This document shows positions 34,060 through 42,743 of a DNA stretch of 64,000 bases, piece by piece. The DNA comes from Nitrosotalea sp. (lineage in GTDB: Archaea > Thermoproteota > Nitrososphaeria > Nitrososphaerales > Nitrosopumilaceae). The stretch is taken from contig JAHEXH010000001.1 in the NCBI GenBank assembly GCA_023252235.1, forward strand, positions 38,019 to 102,018. Reading direction: 5' to 3'. The number at the start of each line of letters is the position of its first letter. Positions within the stretch are counted from its first letter, which is position 1. The notes below the pieces were generated by a model. The model made no database searches. It was not told where the DNA came from and saw only the letters and a program-made list of their open reading frames with translations. The translations under genes were made by a program, and so were the position numbers.

Positions 34060-34614
34060 CTATTCTTGTGATGGAAATTGCTTTGCAAATTCATCTGCAA
34101 ATTTTTCATAATCTTCCCTTGTCTTACCTATTTCCTTGAGCTTGGCGTTTTCTACCTCAAGCAGGCTCTTATTGACTTGCTCTACGTCATTTCTAAGGGC
34201 CATCTCAGCCATCTCAAACAATCTGTTGTTTTCTTTCCATAGGTGTTGTACAACATGATTGATGTATTCCTGCATGTCACTTATCAATTGAGTAGCATCT
34301 CCATTCTTTAGGTATGTCTTTGAGGACGACTCCATCCTAGTTCCTAGTTTACGTGTAACTTCATGTTCCATGAGCATAACAGCTATGGGGCCTGAATTGC
34401 GTGGCATTCCCTTTTTTTCAAGTTCTGGAAAGAGTGAGTTTTCTTCTTTTCCATGATGACATACATCTGTAAAGTTTGTTGAAAAATCAATTACTTGGTT
34501 TAGAATTGGCTCTGGTATGGTCTTACCGGATTGTAGTAAAGGAATGGTGGACCACATAGCTTTTAGTACTTTTTCAATTAAATCGTGATCTCTTCTTAAT
34601 GATGTAGTTGACAT
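34060..34614 (-). CDS. Hemerythrin-like HHE domain protein
   Basis: A 184-residue four-helix protein with HHE-type di-iron ligands: LRRDHDLIEK (helix 1), CHHGKEENSLFPEL (helix 2), MEHEVTRKLG (helix 3) and HVVQHLWKENNRLF (helix 4). The H...HxxxE...H...HxxxE pattern is preserved. Such proteins bind oxygen, NO or iron; a role in nitric-oxide handling would suit an ammonia oxidiser but is inference. The C-terminal helix is charged and coiled-coil-like. No neighbour relation is evident. Confidence 0.85.
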   Translation of the reverse strand: MSTTSLRRDHDLIEKVLKAMWSTIPLLQSGKTIPEPILNQVIDFSTNFTDVCHHGKEENSLFPELEKKGMPRNSGPIAVMLMEHEVTRKLGTRMESSSKTYLKNGDATQLISDMQEYINHVVQHLWKENNRLFEMAEMALRNDVEQVNKSLLEVENAKLKEIGKTREDYEKFADEFAKQFPSQE

Positions 34615-34765
34615 GTGACAATTTCTGAGATCTGATCTTCCAATTTAAGTTTAATTTTTGGCAAAATGATTGTTTTAGACCTTTAATTGTAAAAATCCTA
34701 CCGTATAGGTGATTATCTTCGATCTTTGCAAAGGTTTTAAATTGCTAGATCCAAAATCTAGCAGT

Positions 34766-35782
34766 ATGGGGGATTTAAGGAAAGATTATTCTATTGACAG
34801 GTTTGTCATCGTTTCACCTGAAAATAACTCGATAACTGATTCCAAGAAATGTCCATATTGTCCAGGAAATGAATCTATGACTAATCCATCAACGCTTTCA
34901 CTAGTTGCAAAGGATGGAATGTTACAAAGACTTCAAGATACAGAAGATAACTATGTTCAGAATTGGTCCGTAAGAGTATTTGAAAGTAAAAATCCCGTTG
35001 TTACAACTACCTCAGAAAATTCCTATAGCGACAGACCACTTTACAGCGAACCTGCTTACGGATATCATTATGTTGTGGTGGCTTCTGAAAAACACAAGGA
35101 TTCTCTTGCAAGTATCTCAACTGAACAATGGTCCAATGTACTTGTTGTGATCCAAGACAGGCTTAGATGGTTATACACACAACGTGGAGTGACATATGTT
35201 TCAATATATGTAAATCATGGAAAAGAAGCTGGGGGCTCTACCAATCACGCGCATCTCAACGTTGTAACTTTTTCTACAATCCCTCCTGTTATAGAACAAG
35301 AGGCAGAAGCCGCACACAGAATACTAAATGAAAAAGGCATATGTCCAATGTGTCAGACGGTGGGTACTGAAACAGGTGGGCCAAGACAAATACTTCAGAC
35401 AGAAGGTTTTGTTGCTTTCTGTCCATGGGCTCCATCTCATCCATACGAATTTTGGATTTATCCAAAAAAACACATTACAAGCTTTTCTAAAATAACTCAA
35501 AAAGAGATAAATGATTTGTCATTAATTTTACGGGCTACTTTGGGTGGACTTGCAAATACGATGAAAAGTCTGTCATATAACATGGTATTTCATCTCTCTC
35601 CTGAAAAGAAAAACAATAGACAAATTCATTGGCATATTGAAGTATATCCACAAGCTGATCCTTGGTCTGGTCTTGAAAGAGGATATGGTGTATTTCTTAA
35701 CAAAGTGACTCCAGAAAAAGCCGCAGAAGAACTAGGTTCTGCATGTAGAAAAGAACTTGCAGGTCTTGTTGGAATAGTTTAG
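34766..35782 (+). CDS. GalT-like nucleotidyltransferase (HIT superfamily)
   Basis: The ATG at 34766 (MGDLRKDYSIDRFVIVSPE) matches family N-termini better than the track start at 34709. About 338 residues with two HIT-like halves: zinc cysteines CPYCPGNE and CPMCQ, the STNHAHLNVV segment and the active-site-like QIHWHIEVYPQ near the C-terminus. GalT moves UMP between UDP-glucose and galactose-1-phosphate; archaeal homologues may act on other sugar phosphates or ADP. There is no galactose gene nearby, so the sugar is uncertain. Confidence 0.82.
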   Translation: MGDLRKDYSIDRFVIVSPENNSITDSKKCPYCPGNESMTNPSTLSLVAKDGMLQRLQDTEDNYVQNWSVRVFESKNPVVTTTSENSYSDRPLYSEPAYGYHYVVVASEKHKDSLASISTEQWSNVLVVIQDRLRWLYTQRGVTYVSIYVNHGKEAGGSTNHAHLNVVTFSTIPPVIEQEAEAAHRILNEKGICPMCQTVGTETGGPRQILQTEGFVAFCPWAPSHPYEFWIYPKKHITSFSKITQKEINDLSLILRATLGGLANTMKSLSYNMVFHLSPEKKNNRQIHWHIEVYPQADPWSGLERGYGVFLNKVTPEKAAEELGSACRKELAGLVGIV

Positions 35783-35824
35783 AAGATCATTTGGTTTATT
35801 TATTGAAGTAAGAGATGAATTGTC

Positions 35825-36253
35825 GTGGCAATTGAGAAATGGATAGCTCTTGCAAGTTTTGGCTTGTTTATCATGTTTGTAGCTCAAATGATATCCATTT
35901 CTGTATATCTTACTCATCCATCCCATGACATTGATCCTTCTTCTCAGATCAAAGAATTCATATCTATTAGCATTGCGCCTGCATTGATTTTATCTGGCTC
36001 GTCTTATGTGATGGGAAAAAGATATGGTTCACGACTTGCTGGCTCATTTATCATATCTGGGGGAATAATCACAATCATTGGAATGTATTATGTGACTATT
36101 CTAATAAAGCAAATACAAGATGCGTATCTTGTACCAGAACTTACCGTAGGTCCTTTTGTATTCATCGTAACTTCAATACCTGTTATCATTATAGGCTCGT
36201 TGTTACTGCGATTGAAACCTCTGCCCAAGCGAGATTATTTCTTTGATCGATGA
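35825..36253 (+). CDS. Four-helix membrane protein, hypothetical
   Basis: A 142-residue protein from a GTG with four predicted transmembrane helices (WIALASFGLFIMFVAQM, ISIAPALILSGSSYVM, SFIISGGIITIIGMYYVTI, FVFIVTSIPVIIIGSLLL) and a basic C-terminus. Family not recognised. Its end overlaps the end of the GNA1-like gene by 19 bp in convergent orientation. Confidence 0.65.
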   Translation: MAIEKWIALASFGLFIMFVAQMISISVYLTHPSHDIDPSSQIKEFISISIAPALILSGSSYVMGKRYGSRLAGSFIISGGIITIIGMYYVTILIKQIQDAYLVPELTVGPFVFIVTSIPVIIIGSLLLRLKPLPKRDYFFDR

Positions 36254-36681
36254 TCAAATCTCAATGAATTTGAATGCCGCTTAAACCCTAGACTCTCGTA
36301 AAATGGAATGAGATCATCTGAGCAATCAAGAATGGTTTTGTAACATCCTTTTTTCTCTGCGTATTTTAAAAGTGCGCTAACTATTTCTCTCCCTATTCTC
36401 TTTCCTTGATATTCTTTTCTTACTACTACATCTTCTATGTGACCTACTTTGCCTCCATCATGGATGAATTTTTGTTCGATCAAAAGGGTTGTAGCACCTA
36501 TCACTTTCCCATTATCTATTGCAACGTAAATTACATGATCTGGATTCTTTAAGATTTTATCAAAGATAATATTTGCTTTTTTTGGTTTGACATGGCTTGA
36601 TTTCCTAAGTGAATCAAGAGAAAGTAAAAACCCATTGTAAATGTCCCTTCTTTGTAATTTTCGTATCTTGATAGTTGACAT
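36235..36681 (-). CDS. GNAT acetyltransferase, GNA1-like (glucosamine-6-P N-acetyltransferase)
   Basis: A 148-residue GNAT protein. The segments VGHIEDVVVRKEYQGKRIGR (acetyl-CoA loop), GCYKTILDCSDDLIPFYESLGFKR and the LDCSD block match eukaryotic GNA1 closely, which acetylates glucosamine-6-phosphate on the way to UDP-GlcNAc. It lies 8 nt downstream of a sugar nucleotidyltransferase gene, which would take the next activation step. Archaea mostly use a different route (bifunctional GlmU acting on GlcN-1-P), so a GNA1-type step is notable. The specific substrate is inferred from similarity. Confidence 0.8.
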   Translation of the reverse strand: MSTIKIRKLQRRDIYNGFLLSLDSLRKSSHVKPKKANIIFDKILKNPDHVIYVAIDNGKVIGATTLLIEQKFIHDGGKVGHIEDVVVRKEYQGKRIGREIVSALLKYAEKKGCYKTILDCSDDLIPFYESLGFKRHSNSLRFDHRSKK

Positions 36682-36689
36682 ACTTTGGT

Positions 36690-37400
36690 CTAAATCTGAC
36701 CTAGTCGTGCAATGTAATGCTGGTATGCACGTCTGTAAGAAGCCTTGTCTCCTATATCTAGAAAGCCTTTCTTTATGAGAAATCCACTTACCCTGTTCTT
36801 TTTTATTATGGCATTACGTATTACATCATCCATACCGTATGGCTTGTTAGGGGGTATGAATCTGAATATTCCTGGCTCCATTATATAACATCCGATGTTG
36901 ATATTTCCTTTAACTTCTGGTTTTTCACGCCATGCTTTGACTTTGTTGGTCTTGTCCATCTCTATGAATCCGTATTGTAATTTAGTCTTGTATTCAAATA
37001 ACCCCATGGTGACAAATGATTTTTTCCTATGATGATCTGCTATCATACTTTTCAAATTAAAATCAAATATTGAATCTCCATACAAGCAAACAAACGTATC
37101 ATCTACGAGTTCTTCAGCAGTCTTTAGTTGACCTGCAGTAGCAAGAGGTCTATTTGCAACAGCATATTCAATTTTTACACCAAATCTACTTCCATCTTCA
37201 AAATAATCCTCAATTGTTTTTCTTAGATAGCTAACACAAAGTACGAATGAATCTACTCCTCCTTTTTTTACCCATTCTATCAGGTGTTCCAAAAGTGGTT
37301 TTTCTCCCAATGGTAGCATTGCTTTTGGAAGAAATGTGGTATATGGCTGAAGTCTTGTACCCAGACCACCTGCTAGAATGACGGCTTTCATACACTTCAT
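36690..37400 (-). CDS. Sugar-phosphate nucleotidyltransferase
   Basis: A 236-residue Rossmann-type nucleotidyltransferase: AGGLGTRLQPYTTFLPKAMLP is the nucleotide-binding signature, CLYGDSIFD the metal site and PLATAGQL a sugar-binding loop. It lacks the C-terminal left-handed beta-helix of GlmU, so it has transferase activity only. With the GNA1-like gene 8 nt downstream it may make UDP-GlcNAc from GlcNAc-1-phosphate, but glucose-1-P or mannose-1-P are equally allowed by sequence. A phosphomutase is not seen nearby. Confidence 0.85.
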   Translation of the reverse strand: MKCMKAVILAGGLGTRLQPYTTFLPKAMLPLGEKPLLEHLIEWVKKGGVDSFVLCVSYLRKTIEDYFEDGSRFGVKIEYAVANRPLATAGQLKTAEELVDDTFVCLYGDSIFDFNLKSMIADHHRKKSFVTMGLFEYKTKLQYGFIEMDKTNKVKAWREKPEVKGNINIGCYIMEPGIFRFIPPNKPYGMDDVIRNAIIKKNRVSGFLIKKGFLDIGDKASYRRAYQHYIARLGQI

Positions 37401-37439
37401 TCTAAATTTCTGGTATTTATGTTGAAGGATGAAAAGATG

Positions 37440-38747
37440 CTATCTTATTATCTTCAGTATTTTTCTTAATACTTCTGTTGGATTTTTTCCAAAAATTAGG
37501 ATCATTGCTTCTTTCCCAAAACCTCCTTTATGAAATACAATATCTGGAGGAGTCTTTGAATTTGTTATGACTATTTTTATTCCCCAAGATATGGTACTGC
37601 CCTCCTTTTCTCTAATTTTTTCTGGTTCATTTTTTCGGTCATAAGATGATACTTTCAATCCTTTGGAGATTGCCTTCTTGATCGTTTTATCATCATACCT
37701 TATGTTCACACCCGATCTCATGGAAGGAAATTTTCTTGTCATTTCTAATACTGCAGATGCGACATGCTTTGATCCTCCATACTTGAGATGACCTGCAACT
37801 GTTACAAATTTCCCCGTTCTTACAATTCTGCCTTCTAACCCCATCACATCTTTTAGTGTCATTGGGCCTGATATGGAGTACACAAAATTTGTTTGGCATT
37901 CTGGAATGTATTCAAAAATCGATTTTATTGAGCAAAATTCTGAAATAGCATCGGATAACTGATTTTCAATCTCGTCACCTTTTGTTTGTTTGATAATCTC
38001 TAAACCTCTTCCTATTTTTATGGAATTTTTCATTGATTCTACTGTGAAAAGACGTGCAGAATTTATTGAATCTGATAATCTTTTCCCTCTTGCAATATTT
38101 GCACATAACGCAGCTGAAAAAGTACATCCTCCACCATGACTTTCAAATTTCATTCTCTCATGAGAGAAAATACTGAATTTTTTACCATCTAAGAGAACGT
38201 CTGTAACTTTATCTCCTTTTAAAAAATGTCCTCCTTTTATTATCACATTTTTTGCTCCCATCTTCTGAATTTTTAATGCTGCATTTTTCATATCTTTTAG
38301 GGATTCTATCTTGATATTGGCAATTTTTTCAGCCTCCATGATATTTGGGGTGATTATATACGATAAGGGAATTAGTAATTTTTTGAAATCTGAAAAGGCA
38401 TCTTCTTTTTGTAAAATTCCACCAGTTGTAGATTTGAAAATGGGATCAAGAATTATTGGAATTTTAATTTTTTCAAGCTCTGAATGTATTGCTCTTACAG
38501 TCTGTTTATCGTAAACCATTCCTATCTTGATTGCATCTATGTGTAGATCTTCTAGAATTAATCTTATCTGGCTTTTTACGAGCGATGAAGATACTGGTTC
38601 AACACTGAAGAATCTTGATGTGTTCTGACTTGTTACTGCAGTAATTACACTCAGACCATATGCCCCAAATGCGCTAAATGTCTTCATATCTCCCTGTATG
38701 CCAGCACCTGAGGAAGGATCAGATCCAGCTATTGACAATGTATGCAT
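37440..38747 (-). CDS. thiDN: ThiD-ThiN bifunctional thiamine biosynthesis enzyme
   Basis: A 435-residue fusion. Residues 1-255 are ThiD (HMP and HMP-P kinase; SIAGSDPSSGAGIQGDMKT, GGGCTFSAALCANIARG phosphate loop). Residues about 270-435 are ThiN, the archaeal thiamine-phosphate synthase (SGPMTLKDVMGLEGRIVRTG, RSGVNIRYDD, FHKGGFGKE), unrelated to bacterial ThiE. The fusion is common in archaea. It is divergent from thiC, 55 nt apart, so one short promoter region serves both halves of pyrimidine-moiety metabolism. Confidence 0.94.
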   Translation of the reverse strand: MHTLSIAGSDPSSGAGIQGDMKTFSAFGAYGLSVITAVTSQNTSRFFSVEPVSSSLVKSQIRLILEDLHIDAIKIGMVYDKQTVRAIHSELEKIKIPIILDPIFKSTTGGILQKEDAFSDFKKLLIPLSYIITPNIMEAEKIANIKIESLKDMKNAALKIQKMGAKNVIIKGGHFLKGDKVTDVLLDGKKFSIFSHERMKFESHGGGCTFSAALCANIARGKRLSDSINSARLFTVESMKNSIKIGRGLEIIKQTKGDEIENQLSDAISEFCSIKSIFEYIPECQTNFVYSISGPMTLKDVMGLEGRIVRTGKFVTVAGHLKYGGSKHVASAVLEMTRKFPSMRSGVNIRYDDKTIKKAISKGLKVSSYDRKNEPEKIREKEGSTISWGIKIVITNSKTPPDIVFHKGGFGKEAMILIFGKNPTEVLRKILKIIR

Positions 38748-38802
38748 GATTTTAGGTTTAGAAACTCACGTTTAAATCCAATTACTCGTTAAAAATAGTA
38801 AA

Positions 38803-40131
38803 TTGAGCACACAGATGAACGCAGCCAGAAGGGGTATTGCTACAGATGAGATGAAGGCAGTTGCACGTGATGAAGATGTGACATTAGAGTGGCTCATCCC
38901 TAAGATTGCCAATGGTTCTATTATTATTCCTCACAATAACACACGTCCACAAAAGATCAGAGTAGTTGGAATAGGAAAAGGTATGAAAACTAAAGTAAAT
39001 GTAAACATTGGAAATTCCACATTAAATCAGAATCTTGAGGAAGAAATCCGGAAAGCCCAAGTTGCAATAAAATATCATGCTGATACTATCATGGATCTTA
39101 GTGATGGAGGAGATGTGAGATTGTATCGTAGAAAACTACTTGAGGTTGCACCGATTGCTTTTGGAACAGTTCCTGTTTATGAGGCTTATAATTATGGTGT
39201 AGAAAAACACAAGAATCCTCTTGATATCACCGAAGATGATTTTCTTAATGCTTTTGAACATAATGTAAAAGATGGAGTTGATTATACCACAATTCATTCT
39301 GGTATAACTAAGGATATAGCAAAACGAATTCTTGCAGTAAAAAGACATGGAGGTATAGTTAGCAAAGGTGGTACTATCACAGCTGCATGGATGTTAAAGT
39401 ATGATAAAGAGAATCCGTATTTTGAACATTTTGATTATTTGATAGAACTTGCAAGACAATATGATGTTACTTTTAGTCTTGGAGATGCATTACGGCCAGG
39501 CTCTATTCTTGATTCACACGATGAACTTCAAGTACAGGAAATGATCAATATTTCAAGACTCACTAAAATTGCCCATGAAAAAGATGTACAAGTGATGGTT
39601 GAAGGACCAGGACATGTACCGTTAAATGAAGTTGCAGCTAATGTTCGATTGGCAAAATCTCTAATTGGCGAAGTGCCCTATTATGTTCTAGGACCACTAG
39701 TAACAGATGTTGCTTCAGGACATGATCATATAGCAAGTGCAATAGGTGCTGCAATTTCCGCAAGTGAAGGAGTTGATTTACTATGTTATCTAACTCCTGC
39801 AGAACATCTTGCATTGCCTAATGCTGAAGAAGTCAAGGCAGGGCTTATTGCATATAGGATTGCAGCTCATGCTGGAGACCTTGTCAAACTAAGAGATAAG
39901 GCAATCAAATGGGATACGGAAATGACTGAAGCAAGAAGAACCTTGAATTGGGAAAAACAGATTGCATTATCAATTGATCCAGAAGAAGCAGCACGTATTC
40001 ATGCAAGAACTGGTCAACTCAAAGGAAATACTGTTCCATGTACCATGTGTGGTGGCGCATGTGTTTACATCATGCTTCCACAACAGCGATTCACTAAAAC
40101 CGAAGTAGAAAAATTACAGCAGACTAGCTAA
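38803..40131 (+). CDS. thiC: ThiC, HMP-phosphate synthase (radical SAM)
   Basis: A 442-residue ThiC converting AIR to hydroxymethylpyrimidine phosphate. Core blocks are seen: GGTITAAWML, SLGDALRPGSILDSHDELQ, VEGPGHVPLNEV, YVLGPLVTDVASGHDHI. It is of the short archaeal type without the bacterial N-terminal extension. The Fe4S4 motif at the C-terminus reads CTMCGGAC, that is C-X2-C-X3-C instead of the C-X2-C-X4-C of bacterial ThiC. The start is a TTG at 38803. The 55-bp gap to thiDN is too short for a TPP riboswitch. Confidence 0.95.
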   Translation: MSTQMNAARRGIATDEMKAVARDEDVTLEWLIPKIANGSIIIPHNNTRPQKIRVVGIGKGMKTKVNVNIGNSTLNQNLEEEIRKAQVAIKYHADTIMDLSDGGDVRLYRRKLLEVAPIAFGTVPVYEAYNYGVEKHKNPLDITEDDFLNAFEHNVKDGVDYTTIHSGITKDIAKRILAVKRHGGIVSKGGTITAAWMLKYDKENPYFEHFDYLIELARQYDVTFSLGDALRPGSILDSHDELQVQEMINISRLTKIAHEKDVQVMVEGPGHVPLNEVAANVRLAKSLIGEVPYYVLGPLVTDVASGHDHIASAIGAAISASEGVDLLCYLTPAEHLALPNAEEVKAGLIAYRIAAHAGDLVKLRDKAIKWDTEMTEARRTLNWEKQIALSIDPEEAARIHARTGQLKGNTVPCTMCGGACVYIMLPQQRFTKTEVEKLQQTS

Positions 40132-40518
40132 TACTTTTTCAAGACTTGGAACAGTTTGAAATTTTGACATATCTGATGGATATATCCACCGATATTCTGA
40201 ATTTTCCCAATTCAGTCTGATCTGAGGCTTTTGTACAGAAAATAAAAATGGAAAGATCAACCATTCATGATTTTCATATTGAGGAGAATCTATCCTCATT
40301 TGCGGCCCATCTCTAACTAGAGTAATTTGGTTTTCAGTAATGCTTGTCTCTTCAAGTATCTCTTTTTTTGCTCTATACAGTGGGTCCTCATTACCTTCTA
40401 TGATTCCGCTTACGCCGGCCCAAAGCTCTTTCATTGTCCTTACTCTGTCACTTCGTTTTAGAATAAGATATTGTCCATCCTGAATCAAAAAAGAAGTCAC
40501 TATTTTAGTAGATTTCAA
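40114..40518 (-). CDS. Nudix hydrolase
   Basis: A 134-residue Nudix protein. The box GIIEGNEDPLYRAKKEILEETSI fits GX5EX7REUXEEXGU with Arg replaced by Lys and a Ser near the end; the metal-binding Glu pair is kept. Substrate unknown (nucleoside diphosphate derivative). It starts (TTG) one base after tyrA ends, so it is the last gene of the aromatic operon, and its end overlaps thiC's by 18 bp. Confidence 0.85.
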   Translation of the reverse strand: MKSTKIVTSFLIQDGQYLILKRSDRVRTMKELWAGVSGIIEGNEDPLYRAKKEILEETSITENQITLVRDGPQMRIDSPQYENHEWLIFPFLFSVQKPQIRLNWENSEYRWIYPSDMSKFQTVPSLEKVLASLL

Positions 40519-41373
40519 TTATTTTTCTACGGCATTTACCATTGTAACAAGCTTCTTGTATGATTCTTCAAAATCTACATTCTTGGCTAATCTTTCTTTG
40601 GCACTTGAAATGTATTTTATCATCTCTTCTGTTTTATTCTCTTGAATCAAAATGAGCATTCTACCTATATCTTTCCAAAATTCTTCTGCATATCTTCTTA
40701 TTTCAGGATTTGAGATTATTGTTTCAATAAGCTCTTGAGGTTCAGTCATTATGCCTGTAGTGAGAAACTTTTGAGCTTTGAAAGTAGTTCCGGCCATCTT
40801 TTCAACTAGGGAGAAATTTTCTTCCTTTGCAAATATGTTAGCAAGTGCCAAGTTTACTAAATGTGGCATTCCAAGTACTATTGCTATTTTCTTGTCATGT
40901 TCTACTGCGTCTATCTGAACAAAATTTGCTTCTTCAAATAATGACTTTGTTACGGCCATCTCTTTTTTTGCATCACGGATTGGAATTGAGATGATGTTTT
41001 GTCCTTTTAGTTTCTTAGTTCCAGGACCAAACATGGGATGGATGCAAATCGGGTTTACCTTGTCTGGTATCTTAGAGAGTGCAGCAGCAGTTTTTGTTTT
41101 AAGAGAAGAGATGTCTATTAGATAAGAGTCACGTTTCATCTCTTTTGCTATGAGTCTTATCGTCTCAGGTGTACGTTTTACTGGAATGCATAAAATAACA
41201 TAGTCAGCTGTTAAGATGGCTCCTACAAGCGATTGTGCCTTTGTGACTGATTTATTCAAAATCTCTTTTTCAGAGTCGTATCCTATTATGTCATAATCTT
41301 TCTCAAGAAAATACTTTGAGAACCATTTTCCCATTTGGCCTTCTGCCCCTATTATGGCAATCTTCTTTTTCAT
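40519..41373 (-). CDS. tyrA: TyrA, prephenate dehydrogenase
   Basis: A 284-residue NAD(P)-dependent dehydrogenase that converts prephenate to 4-hydroxyphenylpyruvate. The nucleotide fold is IIGAEGQMGKWFSKYF, with SSLKTKTAAALSKIPDK and ICIHPMFGPGTKKLKGQNII as the catalytic His block (HPMFGPG). An Asp of YDSEKE after the second strand suggests preference for NAD. It overlaps the mutase-aminotransferase gene by one base. Confidence 0.93.
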   Translation of the reverse strand: MKKKIAIIGAEGQMGKWFSKYFLEKDYDIIGYDSEKEILNKSVTKAQSLVGAILTADYVILCIPVKRTPETIRLIAKEMKRDSYLIDISSLKTKTAAALSKIPDKVNPICIHPMFGPGTKKLKGQNIISIPIRDAKKEMAVTKSLFEEANFVQIDAVEHDKKIAIVLGMPHLVNLALANIFAKEENFSLVEKMAGTTFKAQKFLTTGIMTEPQELIETIISNPEIRRYAEEFWKDIGRMLILIQENKTEEMIKYISSAKERLAKNVDFEESYKKLVTMVNAVEK

Positions 41374-42740
41374 TATTTACTCCTTAACCTATCCTCTATT
41401 ATTTGCATTCCCTGATTAAGTGTATCTTCTGGCTGACAGGCTGATATTCTGACAAATCCTTGATAGTTTCCAAAGCCCTCTCCTGGAGCTATTGCTACTC
41501 CTGTATCCAAAAGTTTGTTTGTAAAATCCACAGAATCAAAGTTTTCTTGTCTTATCTTGACAAACAAGTACATGGCACCGTCTGGTTCCACAAAATCTAA
41601 TTGCATTGTTCTTGCCTTTTTTGATATGGACTCTAATCTATTTTTAATAGTTCTAGTATTGTCGGTTGTATCGGCTTCTAATGCTTTCATGGCTACATAT
41701 TGGATTGGTTCTGATACATTCGTTAATGCCAAAGCCTGAAGCTTTGACATTTTTTCTATAATGTCAGGACTTGATACTGTGTAACCAATTCTAAAACCTG
41801 TCATAGCATGTGATTTTGAAAACGACTGTGTTACTATCGATTTTTCATATCCATAAGCAAGTATGCTCTTCCACGGTTTGTATGCATATACTGAGTAAAT
41901 CTCATCACTTAACACGTACAAATTATTTTTGATTGCTAAATGCATTATTTGATCTTGTAACTTTACTGGAAGAATCTTACCAGTTGGATTATTTGGATAG
42001 TTGAGAACTATCATCTTTGTATTCTGATTTATTGCCTTCTCTATATCTTCGATCTTTGGTTCCCACTTGTCTCCAAGTGTGGTGTGAATGGTTCTGACCT
42101 TTACTCCTGAATTGAGAGCATTATCACGGTATGCGGGCCAAGCTGGTTCTATTATTATGATCTCATTACCTGGATTCAGTAGACTGGAAATTGCAAGAAA
42201 TATGGAAAAACGTGCTCCTGGGGAAACAAGAATATTTTGAGATGATGTGTTGACTCTAGATTTTTCTGTGACATACTTTGCAAGTGTCTCTCTAAACTCT
42301 GTCATCCCTTTTGAATCTCCATACTTCGTATATCCCATATCGTAAACTTCAGAAAGTGCGTTTTTGACAATCTTTGGTGGCAAGAAATCTGGCTCGCCTA
42401 CTTCCATGTGGATTATCTTCTTTCCTTCTTTTTCCAATTTCTTTGCCTTTAAAAATACCGACAAATGTGTTTGCTTGTCTGAAGATTGAATTTTTACAGA
42501 TTCATTTAATAGAAAATTTAACATTATCATGGCAGTTTTTTCATCAAGCTTTATTTCTTTACATAACGTCAAGACTTTTGCACGCAGTTGGTTTTCTCTT
42601 TCTTCGTTTGTAACACCTATGCCTAAATTGCTCTTTAAATCCCCAATTTTCTTTGCAATATTGTTTCTTTCTTTGAGTAATTTTAGAATGTCAAATGTTA
42701 TTCTATCTATCTTATCGCGTAGATTGTTGATATCTGACAT
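41373..42740 (-). CDS. Chorismate mutase-aminotransferase fusion
   Basis: A 455-residue fusion. Residues 1-85 are an AroQ-type chorismate mutase (INNLRDKIDRITFDILKLLKERNNIAKKIGDLK, three helices with the active-site Arg and Lys). Residues 95-455 are a class-I aminotransferase (PLP Lys in SFSKSHAMTGFRIGY, LNYPNNPTGK). It would convert chorismate to prephenate and then transaminate an aromatic 2-oxo acid to Tyr or Phe. Genes on both sides (aroC before, tyrA after) are the flanking pathway steps. Confidence 0.92.
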   Translation of the reverse strand: MSDINNLRDKIDRITFDILKLLKERNNIAKKIGDLKSNLGIGVTNEERENQLRAKVLTLCKEIKLDEKTAMIMLNFLLNESVKIQSSDKQTHLSVFLKAKKLEKEGKKIIHMEVGEPDFLPPKIVKNALSEVYDMGYTKYGDSKGMTEFRETLAKYVTEKSRVNTSSQNILVSPGARFSIFLAISSLLNPGNEIIIIEPAWPAYRDNALNSGVKVRTIHTTLGDKWEPKIEDIEKAINQNTKMIVLNYPNNPTGKILPVKLQDQIMHLAIKNNLYVLSDEIYSVYAYKPWKSILAYGYEKSIVTQSFSKSHAMTGFRIGYTVSSPDIIEKMSKLQALALTNVSEPIQYVAMKALEADTTDNTRTIKNRLESISKKARTMQLDFVEPDGAMYLFVKIRQENFDSVDFTNKLLDTGVAIAPGEGFGNYQGFVRISACQPEDTLNQGMQIIEDRLRSK

Positions 42741-42743
42741 TTC

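Noticed and set aside
38748-38802. TPP riboswitch between thiDN and thiC
   Set aside because: The gap is only 55 bp and holds no thi-box-like sequence, so there is no room for the aptamer.
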